NCBI GenBank assembly: GCA_012797715.1
Contig: JAAZOO010000248.1
Span: 1-6,935, forward strand
DNA from: Geobacteraceae bacterium
GTDB lineage: Bacteria; Desulfobacterota; Desulfuromonadia; Geobacterales; Geobacteraceae
DNA length: 6,935 bases
Reading direction: 5' to 3'
How positions within the stretch are numbered: the first letter of the stretch is position 1; each line of letters starts with the position of its first letter. The translations under genes and the position numbers were made by a program. Below the pieces are notes generated by a model. The model ran no database searches. It was not told where the DNA came from and was given only the letters and a program-made list of their open reading frames with translations. Shown in pieces: positions 6,102 through 6,935 of this stretch.

Positions 6102-6278
6102 TCACCGGAGGAGGCCACGAAAAAAATCACCTCCGGTGTGGCTACGGGAAACGGAGCCGCGCTGGAAACCGGGGCGGCTCCGTTTCCCGCACCCATCGCC
6201 ATTACTCCACAATCCGGTATCCTCCAGGTCCTTGATTGGCTCGTTTCTTCCCTCCTGGATTCCAGGGAGATAATCCAT
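6102..6278 (-). CDS. Doubtful 58-residue ORF upstream of P460
   Basis: ATG 6278 has AGGGAG (6290-6285) at six bases and opens a 58-codon frame. The first 29 residues (beginning MDYLPGIQEG) have a protein-like composition. The second half is read through the 16-bp palindrome and looks like noise. It ends 49 bases before the P460 start on the same strand. I do not recognise it. It could be a leader peptide, a remnant of a longer gene, or chance. Confidence 0.18.
   Translation of the reverse strand: MDYLPGIQEGRNEPIKDLEDTGLWSNGDGCGKRSRPGFQRGSVSRSHTGGDFFRGLLR
6103..6138 (-). repeat. 9-bp inverted repeat around a T7 run, P460 leader
   Basis: CACCGGAGG (6103-6111) and CCTCCGGTG (6130-6138) form a 9-bp stem around an 18-base loop that includes seven As (6120-6126; Us in the minus transcript). 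In that transcript the first arm can alternatively fold on itself (CACC-GGA-GGUG) directly before A and seven Us, a very short terminator-like form. The two folds exclude each other, which is the geometry of an attenuator, though the small stem is weak. Confidence 0.4.
6145..6189. repeat. 16-bp perfect GC-rich inverted repeat
   Basis: CGGGAAACGGAGCCGC (6145-6160) and GCGGCTCCGTTTCCCG (6174-6189) are perfect reverse complements across a 13-base spacer. This is the strongest hairpin in the window. No U-run follows directly on either strand, so it does not look like a simple terminator. It may be a dispersed palindromic (REP-like) element or a stable leader hairpin. Confidence 0.6.
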
Positions 6279-6307
6279 GGCATTCTCCCTTTCTCCCATG
6301 GCACGGC

Positions 6308-6325
6308 CTCACCCGGCAGGGTGAG
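6308..6325. repeat. 7-bp hairpin
   Basis: CTCACCC (6308-6314) and GGGTGAG (6319-6325) are perfect complements around a four-base loop GGCA. No U-run follows on either strand. It lies between the two doubtful small ORFs; no role can be assigned. Confidence 0.35.
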
Positions 6326-6341
6326 ACGCATATTTCAAGAG

Positions 6342-6464
6342 TTAGAAGCCGTTCGTACGGATGGGACGGTGCAGAACTTCTTGCCGTTTCAGGCATACCC
6401 GCTTTCTCTCTTTTTTGAACCTCTTTTTCAGGGGAGCATGGCTTGCCGCCCTCCCTTCCCCCAT
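6342..6464 (-). CDS. Doubtful 40-residue very basic ORF
   Basis: ATG 6464 is preceded at six bases by a perfect AGGAGG (6476-6471). The product would be 40 residues, rich in Lys and Arg (LKKRFKKERKRVCLKRQ in the middle), with no known domain. The ribosome site is the best in the window, yet the local minus-strand sequence is generally purine-rich, so it may arise by composition. Function unknown. Confidence 0.2.
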   Translation of the reverse strand: MGEGRAASHAPLKKRFKKERKRVCLKRQEVLHRPIRTNGF

Positions 6465-6497
6465 GACCTCCCTCCTGACGGCCTTTCCGCAACATCG

Positions 6498-6539
6498 CAC
6501 ATATTGTGAACAAAATAGATACCAACACAATATATTGTG
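6498..6539. promoter_or_regulatory. Palindromic operator-like pair
   Basis: CACAATATATTGTG (6526-6539) is a perfect 14-bp palindrome. The half site ATATTGTG recurs at 6501-6508 within CACATATTGTG, exactly 31 bases away and in the same orientation, about three helical turns. The pair lies upstream of the plus-strand promoter (-35 at 6559) and of the minus-strand P460 region, so a dimeric regulator could act on either side. I cannot name the regulator family. Confidence 0.5.
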
Positions 6540-6558
6540 CCGATTTCCTATTCTTTCA

Positions 6559-6587
6559 TTGACAACCGTGCGCACGGGTGATAGAAA
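6559..6587 (+). promoter_or_regulatory. Sigma-70 promoter of the cobalamin riboswitch
   Basis: A consensus -35 TTGACA (6559-6564) is followed by a 17-base spacer and TAGAAA (6582-6587, four of six bases to TATAAT). The predicted start near 6594 lies just upstream of the riboswitch P1 strand at 6607, which is the expected arrangement. The spacer contains the inverted sequence CCGTGCGCACGG. Confidence 0.65.
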
Positions 6588-6606
6588 GAGTCACATCCAA
6601 TCACAT

Positions 6607-6787
6607 CGGATGGAGGCGAGGAAGAGGGGTGCCGCTCGTTGTCGGAGCCATTCCCCCGCTGCCCCGCAGCCGTGATGGGAACGAAAGCCCATCCGCCGCA
6701 CGGCGGATACAGCCACTGGGAAAAATCCCGGGAAGGCGGGCGAGTAGGCAAAGCAGTTCGCCCTCAGCCGGAATACCGCTCCATTCG
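6607..6787 (+). ncRNA. Cobalamin (B12) riboswitch
   Basis: The conserved core of the cobalamin riboswitch is visible in order: GAGGAAG near 6618, the box GCTGCCCCGCAGCCGTGA (6658-6675), GCCACTGG (6712-6719), GGGAAGGC (6730-6737) and the closing AGCCGGAATACCG (6766-6778). P1 can be drawn between CGGATGGAG (6607-6615) and CTCCATTCG (6779-6787), with one G-U pair. An optional hairpin ATCCGCC/GGCGGAT (6691-6707) is present. The element binds adenosyl- or methylcobalamin and normally turns off uptake or synthesis genes, or B12-independent isozymes. The regulated plus-strand gene is not in the window, apart from a short ORF right after the switch. Boundaries are my estimate. Confidence 0.92.
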
Positions 6788-6790
6788 CAC

Positions 6791-6811
6791 GCTTCGCGGG
6801 AGGCAGCCATG
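6791..6811 (+). promoter_or_regulatory. Possible expression platform: hairpin holding a ribosome site
   Basis: Directly after P1, GCUUC (6791-6795) can pair with GGAGGC-side bases ending at 6804, closing a GCGG loop. The stem contains GGGAGG (6798-6803), a good Shine-Dalgarno five bases before ATG 6809. In B12 riboswitches a 3' hairpin of this kind can dock with the ligand core and hide the ribosome site. The assignment is inferred. Confidence 0.35.
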
Positions 6812-6919
6812 CCCAGACTCTACCGTATCTATCCCTTTTGTCCCCATTCCTTTCTAACCGGACATTTCGCCGGCAGACGCCTGACGTGTCACACACCTCC
6901 GCGCACGCTGCGTCCCTAA
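6809..6919 (+). CDS. Doubtful 36-residue leader ORF after the riboswitch
   Basis: ATG 6809 is well placed behind GGGAGG and opens a 36-codon frame ending in TAA at 6917-6919. The product (starts MPRLYRIYPFCPHSFLTG) shows no domain, no clear signal peptide and no family I recognise. A TGGAG at 6922-6926 just before the window end may be the ribosome site of the true downstream gene. This frame could be a leader peptide or chance. Confidence 0.25.
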   Translation: MPRLYRIYPFCPHSFLTGHFAGRRLTCHTPPRTLRP

Positions 6920-6935
6920 GCCTGGAGTTTCTTAC

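Larger units (their letters stand above)
6053..6558. other. Upstream region of the P460 gene, no confident gene
   Basis: About 500 bases without a recognisable protein gene. It holds four inverted repeats (6083-6098, 6103-6138, 6145-6189, 6308-6325), two short minus-strand ORFs with good ribosome sites, and an AT-richer end with palindromes near 6498-6539. The several long overlapping frames here have no recognisable family features. I found no convincing minus-strand promoter for the P460 gene. Confidence 0.5.

Noticed and set aside
6053..6331. N-terminal extension of the P460 frame to 6331
   Set aside because: The extension has no ribosome site and no conserved features, and it would bury the signal peptide; ATG 6052 has a good ribosome site.
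6361..6919. Plus-strand open frames across the promoter and riboswitch
   Set aside because: They run through a clear structured RNA and promoter, show no domain, and lack ribosome sites, apart from the short 6809 start listed as doubtful.

Overview
The window reads as a core chromosomal segment from a GC-rich, Gram-negative bacterium, most likely a Geobacter-like member of the Desulfuromonadia (former Deltaproteobacteria). That assignment is an inference. It rests on the gene order kdsB-pyrG-kdsA-kdsD-kdsC-lptC, on the metal-dependent type of KdsA, and on a single-haem periplasmic cytochrome next door. No marker gene settles the genus.

All confident protein genes lie on the minus strand, so transcription runs from high to low coordinates. 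From about 5524 down to 1 there is a Kdo/lipopolysaccharide block: kdsB (CMP-Kdo synthetase), pyrG (CTP synthase), kdsA (Kdo-8-phosphate synthase), kdsD (arabinose-5-phosphate isomerase, SIS plus two CBS domains), kdsC (Kdo-8-phosphate phosphatase, start overlapping the kdsD stop by one base) and lptC (LPS export, cut by the window edge). Together they take ribulose-5-phosphate and PEP to Kdo, make the CTP, activate Kdo to CMP-Kdo for lipid A glycosylation, and begin the transport machinery that moves finished LPS outward. Three starts are non-ATG or were moved inward from the longest frame (kdsD TTG, kdsA GTG, pyrG internal ATG). The lptC start is preceded by a very good extended -10 promoter that would give an almost leaderless mRNA.

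Upstream of kdsB, on the same strand but probably a separate unit, is a secreted 157-residue cytochrome P460-family protein (5579-6052) with a CxxCH haem site near its C-terminus. Its upstream region holds a stack of inverted repeats and two doubtful small ORFs.

The right end (about 6490-6935) faces the other way. A plus-strand sigma-70-like promoter leads into a cobalamin (B12) riboswitch at 6607-6787, whose main regulated gene must lie beyond the window. A 14-bp perfect palindrome and a partial second copy 31 bp away sit between the two divergent units and look like a regulator binding region.

I see no mobile element, CRISPR array, tRNA or rRNA. The protein genes are ordinary. The less ordinary material is in the junctions: the near-leaderless lptC promoter, interlocked inverted repeats before kdsD, a hairpin holding the kdsB stop codon in its loop before pyrG, and the palindrome/riboswitch region.
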